Below, piece after piece: positions 12,270-22,439 of a stretch of DNA of 64,000 nt. Numbering within the stretch: the stretch's first letter is position 1; each line of letters opens with the position of its first letter. The position numbers and the translations under genes are program-made. The DNA lies in assembly GCF_031432975.1 (NCBI RefSeq), contig NZ_CP133838.1:4278001-4342000 (forward strand). Reading direction: 5' to 3'. The DNA comes from Buttiauxella selenatireducens. GTDB taxonomy: Bacteria > Pseudomonadota > Gammaproteobacteria > Enterobacterales > Enterobacteriaceae. Below the pieces are notes generated by a model, which saw nothing but the letters and a program-made list of their open reading frames with translations, searched no databases and had not been told where the DNA came from.

Positions 12270-12827
12270 TTAGAACTGCATCAATTCAGTTTCTTTCTCA
12301 GCCAGGGCGGCGTCTACTTTTTTGATAGCAGCATCAGTCATTTTCTGAACGTCATCCTGGGAACGACGATCATCATCTTCACTGATTTCTTTATCTTTCA
12401 GCAAGTTTTTGACTTTGTCGTTAGCGTCACGACGCACGTTACGTACAGCAACGCGAGCGCCTTCAGCTTCACCGCGAACAACTTTGATCAGGTCTTTACG
12501 ACGTTCTTCAGTCAGCGCTGGTAGTGGCACACGAATATCGCTACCTGCTGAACTTGGGTTCAGACCGAGATCAGAAGCCATAATCGCTTTCTCAACTGCT
12601 GGGCCTAAAGAACGGTCAAACACGTTGATTTTCAGAGTGCGTGAATCTTCAACCGTGACACTTGCCAGTTGGCGCAGTGGGGTCGGAGTTCCGTAATATT
12701 CAACAATGATACCGTCCAGCAGGGACGGAGAAGCACGGCCAGTACGGATTTTACCGATTTGGTTTTTGAATGCTTCTACGCATTTTTCCATACGCACTTC
12801 GGCATCTTTTCTAATATCGCTAATCAC
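12270..12827 (-). CDS. frr: Ribosome recycling factor
   Basis: Works with EF-G to split the post-termination ribosome. I use the GTG at 12827, behind an AAGGA ribosome site, which gives 185 residues and the N-terminus [13 protein letters not shown], exactly the E. coli length. The protein is charged and helical, with the conserved [13 protein letters not shown] motif near residue 30 and the RRDANDK motif near residue 130. The order rpsB-tsf-pyrH-frr is the standard bacterial translation cluster. Confidence 0.97.
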   Translation of the reverse strand: MISDIRKDAEVRMEKCVEAFKNQIGKIRTGRASPSLLDGIIVEYYGTPTPLRQLASVTVEDSRTLKINVFDRSLGPAVEKAIMASDLGLNPSSAGSDIRVPLPALTEERRKDLIKVVRGEAEGARVAVRNVRRDANDKVKNLLKDKEISEDDDRRSQDDVQKMTDAAIKKVDAALAEKETELMQF

Positions 12828-12999
12828 GTTACGAATCCTTGAAAACTGGTTTAGGGCAGACCACACTTCACGCCGCGATGCAGACGCTGCGAGCTAAGTA
12901 TAGCCCTGTTTATTCATGGCGCCCGTTGGGGTTGCCTGTTACTCAAACTGTTCAGAGTATTTGAAACTGAATATTACCCTGATTAAGCATCGACTGAAA

Positions 13000-13725
13000 T
13001 TAATCAGTGATTAATGTGCCTTCTTTTTCACCCATAACCACACGACGTAATGCACCAGGCTTGTTCATGTTGAAAACACGAATTGGCAATTTGTGGTCGC
13101 GAGCCAGGGTAAACGCTGCCAGATCCATTACTTTCAGCTCTTTATCCAGCACTTCAGTGTAAGTCAGTTGCTCATAAAGCGTTGCGGTAGGATCTTTCAC
13201 CGGATCGGCAGTAAATACACCATCAACTTTAGTAGCTTTTAATACGACGTCGGCTTCGATTTCAATCCCGCGCAGGCACGCTGCGGAATCTGTGGTGAAG
13301 AACGGGTTACCCGTACCAGCAGCCAGGATAACTACGCGGTTATTTCGCAGCAAGCTGATTGCTTCTGCCCAGCTGTAGTTATCGCACACGCCATTCAATG
13401 GAATAGCGGACATCAGGCGAGCGTTCACATAGGCGCGATGGAGAGCATCACGCATTGCCAGGCCGTTCATGACGGTAGCCAGCATGCCCATGTGGTCGCC
13501 CACAACACGGTTCATGCCTGCTTTCGCAAGACCTGCACCGCGGAATAAGTTGCCACCACCAATCACCACCCCGACCTGAATGCCCAATTCAACCAGCTCT
13601 TTAATTTCCTGAGCCATACGATCAAGGATGCTAGCATCAATACCGAAGCCTTCGGTACCTTGCAGAGCTTCGCCGCTTAGCTTGAGCAGAATGCGTTTGT
13701 AGACAGGTTTTGCATTGGTAGCCAT
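13000..13725 (-). CDS. pyrH: Uridylate kinase
   Basis: Bacterial UMP kinase of the amino-acid kinase family, a hexamer that makes UDP and is inhibited by UTP. The 241 residues include the N-terminal LLKLSGEAL motif, the glycine-rich [11 protein letters not shown] loop and the [14 protein letters not shown] phosphate-binding segment. It lies 143 bp after tsf, behind a terminator, and 172 bp before frr. Confidence 0.97.
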   Translation of the reverse strand: MATNAKPVYKRILLKLSGEALQGTEGFGIDASILDRMAQEIKELVELGIQVGVVIGGGNLFRGAGLAKAGMNRVVGDHMGMLATVMNGLAMRDALHRAYVNARLMSAIPLNGVCDNYSWAEAISLLRNNRVVILAAGTGNPFFTTDSAACLRGIEIEADVVLKATKVDGVFTADPVKDPTATLYEQLTYTEVLDKELKVMDLAAFTLARDHKLPIRVFNMNKPGALRRVVMGEKEGTLITD

Positions 13726-13832
13726 GATTCTTTCCTGGGAACAGTCAACGAATGGGGATGGTTAATTCAGGCGACATTGTGTCGCATATCAGCAAGTTCT
13801 GTATCAGAGCAGACTGATTTTTAAAGCCAGAT

Positions 13833-13863
13833 AAAAAGGAACCGCCAATTGGCGGCTCCCTTT
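13833..13863 (-). terminator. Rho-independent terminator after tsf
   Basis: On the minus strand the hairpin GAGCCGCCAATTGGCGGTTC is followed by five T residues, just past the tsf stop codon. Confidence 0.88.
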
Positions 13864-13868
13864 AAAAA

Positions 13869-14720
13869 TTAAGACTGCTTGGACATTGCAGCAACTTCTG
13901 CTGCGAAGTCAGTCTCAACTTTCTGGATGCCTTCGCCCACTTCAAAGCGGATGAAGCCAGTCACGTCAGCATTGTGCTCTTTCAGCAGCTGCGCAACAGT
14001 TTTGCTTGGGTCGATTACGAAAGGTTGACCAGTCAGAGAAACTTCACCGGTGAATTTCTTCATGCGGCCTTCAACCATTTTCTCTGCGATTTCTTTCGGC
14101 TTACCAGACTGCATAGCGATGTCCAGCTGAACCTGGTACTCTTTCTCAACAACTTCAGCAGACACGTCTTCTGGCTTAACGAATTCTGGTTTGCTTGCAG
14201 CAACATGCATAGCGATTTGCTTAACCAGTTCTTCGTCAGCGCCTTTAGCAGCAACAACAACACCGATGCGAGCACCGTGCAGGTAGCTACCCAGAACATC
14301 GCCTTCCAGAACAGCAACACGACGAATGTTGATGTTCTCACCGATTTTAGCAACCAGTGCAACACGCTCTTCTTCGAACTGTGCTTTCAGCACTTCGATG
14401 TCAGTAACTTTGCCTGCAGCAGCAGCGTCCAGTACTTTGTCAGCAAATGCCTGGAAACCACCATCTTTAGCAACGAAGTCAGTCTGGCAGTTAACTTCCA
14501 GAATCACAGCATAGCCGTCTGCAATTTTAGTTTTGATCACGCCGTCAGCAGCTACGTTGCCTGCTTTTTTAGCTGCTTTGATCGCACCAGACTTACGCAT
14601 GTTTTCGATTGCCAGCTCGATGTCGCCATTAGCTTCAGTCAGTGCTTTTTTGCAATCCATCATGCCTGCGCCAGTACGCTCACGCAGTTCTTTTACCAGA
14701 GCAGCAGTAATATCAGCCAT
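13869..14720 (-). CDS. tsf: Translation elongation factor Ts
   Basis: Guanine-nucleotide exchange factor for EF-Tu, 283 residues. The N-terminal domain carries [16 protein letters not shown], and the core carries the TDFVAKD motif (near residue 80), whose Asp-Phe displaces the EF-Tu magnesium ion. It is co-transcribed with rpsB, but a hairpin terminator in the 210-bp gap would lower read-through. Confidence 0.98.
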   Translation of the reverse strand: MADITAALVKELRERTGAGMMDCKKALTEANGDIELAIENMRKSGAIKAAKKAGNVAADGVIKTKIADGYAVILEVNCQTDFVAKDGGFQAFADKVLDAAAAGKVTDIEVLKAQFEEERVALVAKIGENINIRRVAVLEGDVLGSYLHGARIGVVVAAKGADEELVKQIAMHVAASKPEFVKPEDVSAEVVEKEYQVQLDIAMQSGKPKEIAEKMVEGRMKKFTGEVSLTGQPFVIDPSKTVAQLLKEHNADVTGFIRFEVGEGIQKVETDFAAEVAAMSKQS

Positions 14721-14793
14721 TCTAAAATCCTCGGTTATCTCGTAGAGAGAGATAAGCCCTGGTCCACGGAACAGACGAACCCTGGCTCAAAAT

Positions 14794-14822
14794 AAAAAGG
14801 GGGCCTGAGACAGGCCCCCTAA
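14794..14822 (-). terminator. Terminator or attenuator between rpsB and tsf
   Basis: On the minus strand AGGGGGCC and GGCCCCCT form a strong GC hairpin followed by five T residues. It lies between rpsB and tsf and probably allows partial read-through, as E. coli makes both single and two-gene messages from this pair. Confidence 0.85.
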
Positions 14823-14845
14823 CCAAACTATTCAATACCTGGTTA

Positions 14846-14904
14846 ATACCCTTTATCTTTTAAGCCGCTGCGGCGTTGGCTGCAACTTAAAATCTATTGG
14901 GTAT
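14846..14904. repeat. Short ERIC-like element (about 59 bp)
   Basis: The ends ATACCCTTT and ATTGGGTAT match the outer ends of the longer ERIC copies at 20364 and 53730. The inner part keeps the TGCAACTTAAAA arm and the CGGCG segment, but the central conserved GAGCTTAC/GTAAGTGA core is missing. It looks like an internally deleted ERIC. It lies in the rpsB-tsf message downstream of the terminator hairpin, so it is transcribed with read-through. Confidence 0.7.
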
Positions 14905-14930
14905 AAGGGCTCAAATAAGAGCGAACCTTA

Positions 14931-15816
<886 letters not shown>

Positions 15817-15846
15817 TTTATACCATAAAACAGACCCAGACACCAA
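15817..15846 (-). promoter_or_regulatory. rpsB promoter
   Basis: Minus strand: TTGGTG at 15846-15841, an 18-bp spacer, and TATAAA at 15822-15817, followed by the GC-rich discriminator GCGCGCC. Such a discriminator is typical of promoters repressed by ppGpp and DksA, as expected for a ribosomal-protein gene. Confidence 0.65.
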
Positions 15847-15967
15847 TAGTTGTTAGCAGAAAGCGTGTTCACCTATTCTCGATTTGGCACCGATCGCACG
15901 CCCTGATAACATTGCCATACACTTGCTTAATTATTGTCGATATTGACGACACCTGCGGATCGAATGA

Positions 15968-16762
15968 ATGGCTATCTCAATTAAAACCCCAGAAGAAATT
16001 GAAAAAATGCGCGTTGCGGGCAGACTTGCCGCTGAAGTGCTGGAAATGATTGAACCTCACGTACAACCCGGCGTCAGCACTGGCGAGTTGGATCGTATTT
16101 GCAACGATTACATCGTTAACAATCAACAGGCGATTTCAGCCTGCCTGGGCTACCACGGTTTCCCAAAATCAGTGTGCATTTCTATCAATGAAGTCGTCTG
16201 CCACGGTATTCCTGACGACACTAAAATCTTGAAAGATGGCGATATTGTCAACATCGACGTTACCGTCATCAAAGACGAATACCACGGCGACACTTCAAAA
16301 ATGTTCATTGTTGGCAAGCCAACAATTCTGGGTGAGCGCCTGTGCCGAGTCACGCAAGAAAGCCTGTATTTGTCGCTGCGCATGGTAAAACCAGGCATTC
16401 GCCTGCGTACCCTCGGTGCAGCAATTCAGAAGTTCGTTGAAGCAGAAGGTTTTTCTGTGGTACGTGAGTACTGCGGACACGGCATTGGCCGTGTTTTCCA
16501 CGAAGAACCACAAGTCCTGCATTATGATGCTGATGACGGCGGCGTGGTGCTGCAACCGGGCATGACTTTCACCATCGAGCCGATGGTCAACTCCGGTGAT
16601 TACCGCATTCGCACCATGAAAGACGGTTGGACGGTGAAAACCAAAGATCGCAGCTTGTCTGCACAATACGAGCATACTATTGTGGTGACAGATAACGGCT
16701 GCGAAATTCTCACTTTGCGTAAAGATGACACTATCCCAAGTGTAATTTCGCATAACGAGTGA
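15968..16762 (+). CDS. map: Methionine aminopeptidase, type I
   Basis: Removes the initiator methionine from new proteins. The length (264) equals E. coli, so the metal ligands fall at Asp97, Asp108, His171, Glu204 and Glu235, and the substrate-binding His79 lies in YHGFPKS. The NIDVTVIKDEYHGDTS and CGHGIGRVFHEEP motifs are intact. It is divergent from rpsB across a 311-bp gap that also holds the rpsB leader and presumably the map promoter. Confidence 0.98.
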   Translation: MAISIKTPEEIEKMRVAGRLAAEVLEMIEPHVQPGVSTGELDRICNDYIVNNQQAISACLGYHGFPKSVCISINEVVCHGIPDDTKILKDGDIVNIDVTVIKDEYHGDTSKMFIVGKPTILGERLCRVTQESLYLSLRMVKPGIRLRTLGAAIQKFVEAEGFSVVREYCGHGIGRVFHEEPQVLHYDADDGGVVLQPGMTFTIEPMVNSGDYRIRTMKDGWTVKTKDRSLSAQYEHTIVVTDNGCEILTLRKDDTIPSVISHNE

Positions 16763-16787
16763 TTCGCCTGACAAAAGTCAGCAATTG

Positions 16788-16812
16788 AAGCCGGCTTATG
16801 CCGGCTTTTTTT
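16788..16812 (+). terminator. Rho-independent terminator between map and glnD
   Basis: AAGCCGGC, a TTAT loop and GCCGGC followed by seven T residues. The T-run ends only 12 bp before the chosen glnD ATG, so glnD expression depends on read-through or on a promoter within map. Confidence 0.88.
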
Positions 16813-16824
16813 ATGGATGGCGAT

Positions 16825-19497
16825 ATGACCCAGAGCTTACCCGAGCAGTACGCGACCACTGTGCTTCCTGAGATTTCCGGGCAACCTGAATACCCCGTCA
16901 ACTGGCCAGATTCAGAGTTCCATTGCAGCCAGATAAAAGCCCGTATCGACCTCTTCCAACAATGGCTGGGGAGCGCATTCGACGACGGTATTTCTGCTGA
17001 AAAGTTGATGGATGCCCGCACCGAATTTATCGACCAACTCCTACAACGATTGTGGCTGAAATACGGCTTTGGCGATGTGACTGAAACGGCCCTGGTTGCA
17101 GTAGGCGGCTACGGACGCGGGGAACTGCATCCTCTTTCCGACATTGATTTGCTGATTCTCAGCCGTAAACGCCTGACCGAATCACAAGCCCAGAAAATCG
17201 GCGAGCTGCTGACGCTACTTTGGGATGTGAAACTGGAGGTCGGCCACAGCGTGCGTACGCTTGAAGAGTGTTTACTCGAAGGACTGTCAGATTTAACGGT
17301 CGCCACTAACCTGATTGAATCACGTTTGCTGATTGGCGATGTCGCCCTCTTCCTCGAACTGCACAAACACATTTTTAGTGATGGCTTTTGGCCTTCGGCG
17401 AAATTCTTCGCCGCCAAAATTGATGAGCAAAATGAACGTCATCAACGTTATCACGGCACGAGTTACAACCTCGAACCGGATATCAAAAGTAGCCCAGGCG
17501 GCCTGCGCGATATCCATACCCTGCAATGGGTCGCACGTCGCCACTTTGGCGCAACGTCATTAAGCGAAATGGTCGGCTTTGGCTTTTTAACTGAAGCGGA
17601 ACGAAATGAACTCGATGAGTGCCAGCATCTGTTGTGGCGCATCCGTTTTGCCCTGCACCTTGAAGTGAATCGCTACGATAATCGGTTATTGTTCGACCGA
17701 CAGCTCAGCGTCGCCCAACGCCTGAATTACCACGGTGAAGGGAATCAGCCGATCGAGCATATGATGAAAGACTTTTATCGTGTGACGCGACGTGTGGGTG
17801 AACTTAACCAGATGCTATTGCAGCTTTTTGATGAAGCGATTCTCGCACTCGATGCCAGCGAAAAGCCGCGGCCTCTGGATGATGACTTCCAACTGCGTGG
17901 ATCACTTATTGATCTACGCGACGAAACGTTGTTTATACGCGAGCCGCAGGCCATTTTGCGCATGTTTTACTTGATGGTGCGCAACCGGGACATCACCGGC
18001 ATATATTCGACCACGCTGCGCCATTTGCGTCATGCGCGTCGCCATCTCAAGCAACCCCTTTGCTACATTCCCGAAGCACGTGAACTGTTCCTCGTCATCC
18101 TGCGCCATCCGGGTGCCGTGAGCCGCGCATTATTGCCCATGCACCGTCACAGCGTGCTGTGGGCATATATGCCGCAATGGTCACATATCGTCGGCCAGAT
18201 GCAGTTTGACCTGTTTCACGCGTATACCGTTGATGAACACACCATACGTGTGCTGCTAAAACTGGAAAGTTTCGCCAAAGAAGAAACGCGCCCTAAACAT
18301 CCTTTATGCGTAGATTTGTGGCCACGCCTGGCACACCCGGAGCTGATTCTGATCGCCGCGCTATTCCACGACATCGCCAAAGGCCGTGGTGGGGATCACT
18401 CGGTACTCGGCGCGCAGGACATCGTAAAATTTGCGGAGCTTCATGGGCTGAATTCTCGTGAAACACAGCTCGTCTCCTGGCTGGTACGCCAGCATTTGTT
18501 AATGTCCGTTACGGCACAACGCCGCGATATTCAGGATCCAGAAGTCATCAAGCAGTTTGCCGAAGAAGTCCAGACTGAAAACCGTCTGCGCTACCTGGTT
18601 TGCCTGACCGTTGCTGATATCTGCGCGACGAACGAAACCTTGTGGAACAGTTGGAAACAGAGTTTGTTACGCGAGTTGTACTTCGCTACCGAAAAACAAC
18701 TCCGTCGCGGGATGCAAAACAGCCCGGATATGCGCGAACGTGTCCGCCACCATCAATTGCAGGCGCTGGCATTGCTGCGTATGGATAACATCGACGAAGA
18801 AGCATTGCATAACATCTGGCGTCGTTGTCGGGCGAACTACTTCGTCCGCCACACACCTAATCAAATTGCCTGGCACGCCCGCCATTTGCTGAAGCACGAT
18901 CTAAGCAAACCGATGATTTTGCTCAGCCCACAAGCAACTCGCGGTGGCACAGAGATTTTCATCTGGAGCCCAGACCGCCCTCACCTGTTTGCTGCGGTTT
19001 GTGCAGAGCTGGACAGGCGCAATCTCAGCGTTCACGACGCGCAAATCTTTACCACGCGTGACGGCATGGCAATGGACACCTTTATCGTTCTGGAGCCAGA
19101 CGGCAGTCCACTTTCCGCCGATCGTCACGCACTTATTTGCCAGAGCCTGGAACAGGCCATCACCCAGACCAGTTGGCAGCCGCCTCAACCACGCCGCCAG
19201 TCAGCAAAACTGCGTCACTTTACTGTCGATACCGAGGTGAATTTCCTGCCGACACATACCGACAGGCGCACCTTCCTGGAACTGATTGCTTTAGATCAGC
19301 CGGGTTTGCTGGCGCGTGTGGGAGAAGTGTTTGCCGATCTCGGGATCTCGCTTTATGGTGCAAGAATCACGACAATTGGTGAGCGAGTAGAAGATTTATT
19401 TATAATCGCCACTGCCGACCGGCGTGCTCTTAATGATGAGTTACAACAGGAAGTACAGCAACGGTTGACAGCGGCCCTTAATCCAAACGATAAATAA
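16825..19497 (+). CDS. glnD: Bifunctional uridylyltransferase / uridylyl-removing enzyme
   Basis: Primary glutamine sensor of nitrogen control; it adds UMP to, or removes it from, PII proteins. I start it at the ATG at 16825 (MTQSLPEQY), which gives 890 residues, the E. coli length; an ATG at 16813 sits directly on the terminator T-run. Domains in order: nucleotidyltransferase with [17 protein letters not shown] near residues 93-110, a helical linker, the HD hydrolase domain with [14 protein letters not shown] near residue 512, and two C-terminal ACT domains that sense glutamine (about 710-890). Confidence 0.97.
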   Translation: MTQSLPEQYATTVLPEISGQPEYPVNWPDSEFHCSQIKARIDLFQQWLGSAFDDGISAEKLMDARTEFIDQLLQRLWLKYGFGDVTETALVAVGGYGRGELHPLSDIDLLILSRKRLTESQAQKIGELLTLLWDVKLEVGHSVRTLEECLLEGLSDLTVATNLIESRLLIGDVALFLELHKHIFSDGFWPSAKFFAAKIDEQNERHQRYHGTSYNLEPDIKSSPGGLRDIHTLQWVARRHFGATSLSEMVGFGFLTEAERNELDECQHLLWRIRFALHLEVNRYDNRLLFDRQLSVAQRLNYHGEGNQPIEHMMKDFYRVTRRVGELNQMLLQLFDEAILALDASEKPRPLDDDFQLRGSLIDLRDETLFIREPQAILRMFYLMVRNRDITGIYSTTLRHLRHARRHLKQPLCYIPEARELFLVILRHPGAVSRALLPMHRHSVLWAYMPQWSHIVGQMQFDLFHAYTVDEHTIRVLLKLESFAKEETRPKHPLCVDLWPRLAHPELILIAALFHDIAKGRGGDHSVLGAQDIVKFAELHGLNSRETQLVSWLVRQHLLMSVTAQRRDIQDPEVIKQFAEEVQTENRLRYLVCLTVADICATNETLWNSWKQSLLRELYFATEKQLRRGMQNSPDMRERVRHHQLQALALLRMDNIDEEALHNIWRRCRANYFVRHTPNQIAWHARHLLKHDLSKPMILLSPQATRGGTEIFIWSPDRPHLFAAVCAELDRRNLSVHDAQIFTTRDGMAMDTFIVLEPDGSPLSADRHALICQSLEQAITQTSWQPPQPRRQSAKLRHFTVDTEVNFLPTHTDRRTFLELIALDQPGLLARVGEVFADLGISLYGARITTIGERVEDLFIIATADRRALNDELQQEVQQRLTAALNPNDK

Positions 19498-19534
19498 CAG
19501 TCTTTTTAATTTTGTCACAATCAGGAACAAGTCA

Positions 19535-20359
19535 ATGCAGCAGCTACAAAACGTAATTGAAACCGCTTTCGAGCGCCGCGCCGAAATCACTCCGGCAAAT
19601 GCTGATACCGTTACTCGTGAAGCGGTAAACCAGGTCATCTCCCTGCTCGACAGCGGTGCGCTGCGCGTTGCCGAAAAAATTGATGGCCAGTGGGTAACCC
19701 ACCAATGGCTGAAAAAAGCCGTTCTGCTCTCTTTCCGTATCAATGACAACCAGGTTATTGATGGTGCAGAAAGCCGCTACTTCGATAAAGTGCCGATGAA
19801 ATTCGCCAACTATGACGAAGCTCGCTTCCAGAAAGAAGGTTTCCGCGTTGTGCCACCAGCGGCAGTACGCCAGGGTGCATACATTGCACGCAATACTGTA
19901 CTGATGCCTTCTTACGTCAACATCGGTGCATACGTTGATGAAGGTTCGATGGTTGATACCTGGGCAACCGTCGGTTCTTGCGCGCAGATTGGTAAAAACG
20001 TTCACCTGTCTGGTGGTGTGGGCATCGGTGGTGTTCTGGAGCCGTTGCAGGCTAACCCTACCATCATCGAAGATAACTGCTTTATCGGTGCGCGTTCAGA
20101 AGTTGTGGAAGGCGTTATCGTTGAAGAAGGTTCTGTCATTTCCATGGGCGTTTACATCGGCCAAAGCACGCGTATTTATGACCGTGAAACCGGTGAAGTA
20201 CATTATGGCCGCGTGCCTGCGGGCTCTGTTGTCGTTTCCGGTAACCTCCCATCCAAAGATGGTAAGTACAGCCTGTACTGCGCTGTTATCGTGAAAAAAG
20301 TAGATGCCAAAACCCGTGGTAAAGTGGGTATCAACGAGCTACTTCGCACCATCGACTAA
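19535..20359 (+). CDS. dapD: Tetrahydrodipicolinate N-succinyltransferase
   Basis: Lysine and diaminopimelate pathway enzyme that succinylates tetrahydrodipicolinate with succinyl-CoA. The 274 residues have a helical N-terminal domain and a hexapeptide-repeat beta-helix, seen in the [18 protein letters not shown] and [10 protein letters not shown] segments. It starts 37 bp after glnD and may be co-transcribed with it. An ERIC copy and a terminator follow the stop codon. Confidence 0.98.
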   Translation: MQQLQNVIETAFERRAEITPANADTVTREAVNQVISLLDSGALRVAEKIDGQWVTHQWLKKAVLLSFRINDNQVIDGAESRYFDKVPMKFANYDEARFQKEGFRVVPPAAVRQGAYIARNTVLMPSYVNIGAYVDEGSMVDTWATVGSCAQIGKNVHLSGGVGIGGVLEPLQANPTIIEDNCFIGARSEVVEGVIVEEGSVISMGVYIGQSTRIYDRETGEVHYGRVPAGSVVVSGNLPSKDGKYSLYCAVIVKKVDAKTRGKVGINELLRTID

Positions 20360-20363
20360 ATAC

Positions 20364-20485
20364 ATACCCAAAATAATTCGAGTTGTGGGTAGGCGGCAAA
20401 CTTACGAATGCCCAGGAGCTTACTAAAGTAAGTGACTGGGGTGAGACAGTGCAGCCCCCCCCACAACTTGAAGTATGAAGGGTAT
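20364..20485. repeat. ERIC (IRU) element, full length
   Basis: About 122 bp with inverted ends (ATACCCA at 20364, GGGTAT at 20480). It contains the diagnostic ERIC core CCCAGGAGCTTAC...GTAAGTGACTGGGGTGAG and the outer arms AATTCGAGTTGTGGGT / CCCACAACTTGAAGTATG. It starts 4 bp after the dapD stop, so it is transcribed as a long hairpin in the dapD 3' region. Confidence 0.92.
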
Positions 20486-20493
20486 AAATGTGT

Positions 20494-20519
20494 AAAAGGT
20501 GGGGTAACCCACCTTTTTA
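20494..20519 (+). terminator. Rho-independent terminator after dapD
   Basis: AAAAGGTGGG, a GTAA loop region and CCCACCTTTTT form a strong hairpin with a T-run, directly after the ERIC element. Confidence 0.88.
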
Positions 20520-20592
20520 GCATCCGGGACTGGCGGAAAAAGAGTTTCCCGCTGATTATCTGTCGATTAATAGTATGGAAAAAGGTAACGCT

Positions 20593-20982
20593 ATGTACGA
20601 TAACTTGAAAAGTTTGGGTATTACCAATCCTGATGAAATCGATCGTTACAGCCTCCGGCAGGAAGCCAACAACGATATCCTGAAAATCTATTTCCAGAAG
20701 GATAAAGGCGAGTTTTTTGCTAAAAGCGTGAAATTCAAATACCCACGCCAGCGTAAAACTGTCGTTGCCGATGGCGTAGGCCAGGGCTACAAAGAAGTGC
20801 AGGAAATCAGCCCGAACCTGCGTTATGTGATTGATGAATTGGATCAACTTTGCCAACGCGATCGCACTGAAGTCGATCTGAAACGCAAAATTCTCGATGA
20901 TCTTCGCCATCTGGAATCTGTGGTTGCTCATAAGATCAGTGAAATTGAATCCGATCTGGATAAGCTAACCCGCGGTAAATAA
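20593..20982 (+). CDS. yaeH: Conserved protein YaeH (UPF0325 family)
   Basis: Small cytoplasmic protein of 129 residues, no signal peptide or membrane segment, function not established. The start is the ATG at 20593 ([20 protein letters not shown]), with AAAGG upstream. The sequence is nearly identical to the E. coli protein, which suggests strong constraint. The C-terminal half is charged and likely helical ([15 protein letters not shown]). It is a single-gene unit between dapD and the convergent cdaR. Confidence 0.95.
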   Translation: MYDNLKSLGITNPDEIDRYSLRQEANNDILKIYFQKDKGEFFAKSVKFKYPRQRKTVVADGVGQGYKEVQEISPNLRYVIDELDQLCQRDRTEVDLKRKILDDLRHLESVVAHKISEIESDLDKLTRGK

Positions 20983-20997
20983 GCAATCTGGTGCGGC

Positions 20998-21075
20998 CTG
21001 ATGCCCTCACCCTAGCCCTCTCCCACGTGGAGAGGGGGAAAACCATAGTCCCTTTTCTCCTCAGGGAGGGGGGCA
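20998..21075. repeat. REP-like GC-rich palindrome cluster
   Basis: Two palindromic units: CCCTCTCCCACGTGGAGAGGG and CTCCTCAGGGAGG, with the flanking ATGCCCTCACCCTAG arm. The same family occurs at 31114, 57784 and 60566. It lies after yaeH, upstream of the shared terminator. Confidence 0.8.
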
Positions 21076-21081
21076 TACACT

Positions 21082-21111
21082 AAAAACGGTAACCATTGGG
21101 TTACCGTTTTG
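21082..21111. terminator. Bidirectional terminator between yaeH and cdaR
   Basis: AAAACGGTAACC and GGTTACCGTTTT form a hairpin with A and T tracts on both sides, placed between convergent genes. Confidence 0.85.
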
Positions 21112-21117
21112 TATTTA

Positions 21118-22275
21118 TTACCTTTGCTCGTCCAACTGCAATGCCACATAGAGCAACAATCGGTCGTCAAAATTCCCTAAATCTAAACCGGTTAATTCAG
21201 AGATACGGTTCAGCCGATACTCAAGCGTATTGCGATGAATAAACAAGGCCTTGGACGTAGCCAGTGGCTGTACGTTATGACGGAACCATGCGCTGAGCGT
21301 ACGACGTAGTAGCCCGTTGTTATCCATGGATTTCAGTCGAGCTAAAGGACGTGCCAGTTCGTTCGCCTGCCAGCCACCGCGTAAACTATCCAACAGCACC
21401 GGCAACATTAAATCCTGATAAAAATAAGCGCGATTTTCCGGCATACGCTGCTTGCCGACCATCATGGTCGTACGGGCAGTACGGTATGAACGTGCGATGC
21501 TACCAGGGCCAGTAAAATAATTTCCCAGCGCAACGCGAAAACGCAGCTGACCGTTTTCTTTCATGCGGCTAATCAACTGTTCAACGCGTTTACGGTGATC
21601 TTCCGCATCCCAACGGCCAAACTGGTTTAGCGCGGGTTTCAGCACCACCATTTCCGTTAACGATACAATCGCAATCAGGTTATTCCGCTCAGGTGTTGTC
21701 AGTGCGGTTTGCAACTGTTGCAGCTCCTCCATCGCGCTGTCCACACCAAGCTGGCCGCTGTCGACTTCCACCACCGCAACCACTCGAGGCTGATTCAGGT
21801 CGATCCCCAAACGCTGCGCCCATTCACTCAGCGCAGGCGTATGTTCTTCAGCCTGGATTAAATTCATCACCAGTTCTTCGCGTAAGCGACTGTCTTGCGC
21901 CAGCAGGTGCATCAAGCGAGATTGCTCAAGCATCATCTCAGCGGTCATACACACCAGCTCACCGTACTTGCGCAGCGACTTTGGCTCGCCCGTCAAACCA
22001 ATCACACCAACAATTTCACCGTCGATGCGCAATGGCAGGTTGATACCCTGACGCACGCCATGCAGATGCCGGGCAACCGCATCATCAATATCGACAACAC
22101 GCCCCTGAGAGAGCACCAGCAACGCACCTTCGTGCAATTCACCAATACGTTCTTTATCGCCGCTACCAATAATCCGCCCACGCGCATCCATCACATTAAT
22201 ATTGGTATCAATGATGGTCATGGTGCGCGCCACGATGTCCTGCGCCATTTTGGTATCAAGATGCCAGCCAGCCAT
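21118..22275 (-). CDS. cdaR: Sugar-diacid regulator CdaR
   Basis: Transcription activator for glucarate, galactarate and glycerate use. The 385 residues have an N-terminal sugar-diacid recognition domain (about 1-135), a central GGDEF-like domain and a C-terminal PucR-type helix-turn-helix. The last is seen in SKALFIHRNTLEYRLNRISE near residue 345. It is convergent with yaeH and has degP downstream-facing on its 5' side, in the same direction. The genes it controls are not in this window. Confidence 0.96.
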   Translation of the reverse strand: MAGWHLDTKMAQDIVARTMTIIDTNINVMDARGRIIGSGDKERIGELHEGALLVLSQGRVVDIDDAVARHLHGVRQGINLPLRIDGEIVGVIGLTGEPKSLRKYGELVCMTAEMMLEQSRLMHLLAQDSRLREELVMNLIQAEEHTPALSEWAQRLGIDLNQPRVVAVVEVDSGQLGVDSAMEELQQLQTALTTPERNNLIAIVSLTEMVVLKPALNQFGRWDAEDHRKRVEQLISRMKENGQLRFRVALGNYFTGPGSIARSYRTARTTMMVGKQRMPENRAYFYQDLMLPVLLDSLRGGWQANELARPLARLKSMDNNGLLRRTLSAWFRHNVQPLATSKALFIHRNTLEYRLNRISELTGLDLGNFDDRLLLYVALQLDEQR

Positions 22276-22384
22276 GCTTCCTCCTGAGTCGTGCTAATGG
22301 ACCAGCATAGGCGAGATGAATTGCCTCGGCATTGTGCAAATGCACAAAGCGCGAATGAAGAATATGGAGTTGTGGAAAGGCTCA

Positions 22385-22411
22385 CAAAAAAGGGCCGCAT
22401 AGCGCGGCCCT
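22385..22411 (-). terminator. Rho-independent terminator after degP
   Basis: On the minus strand AGGGCCGCGCTATGCGGCCC forms a tight hairpin followed by six T residues, just past the degP stop. Confidence 0.88.
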
Positions 22412-22439
22412 GATAGTTTTGAGTGTGACTCAGTGACGA

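Noticed and set aside
13974-14795. 273-codon open frame on the plus strand opposite tsf
   Set aside because: Antisense shadow of a highly conserved gene with strong codon bias; composition rich in Phe, Asn, Ser and Cys and no family resemblance.
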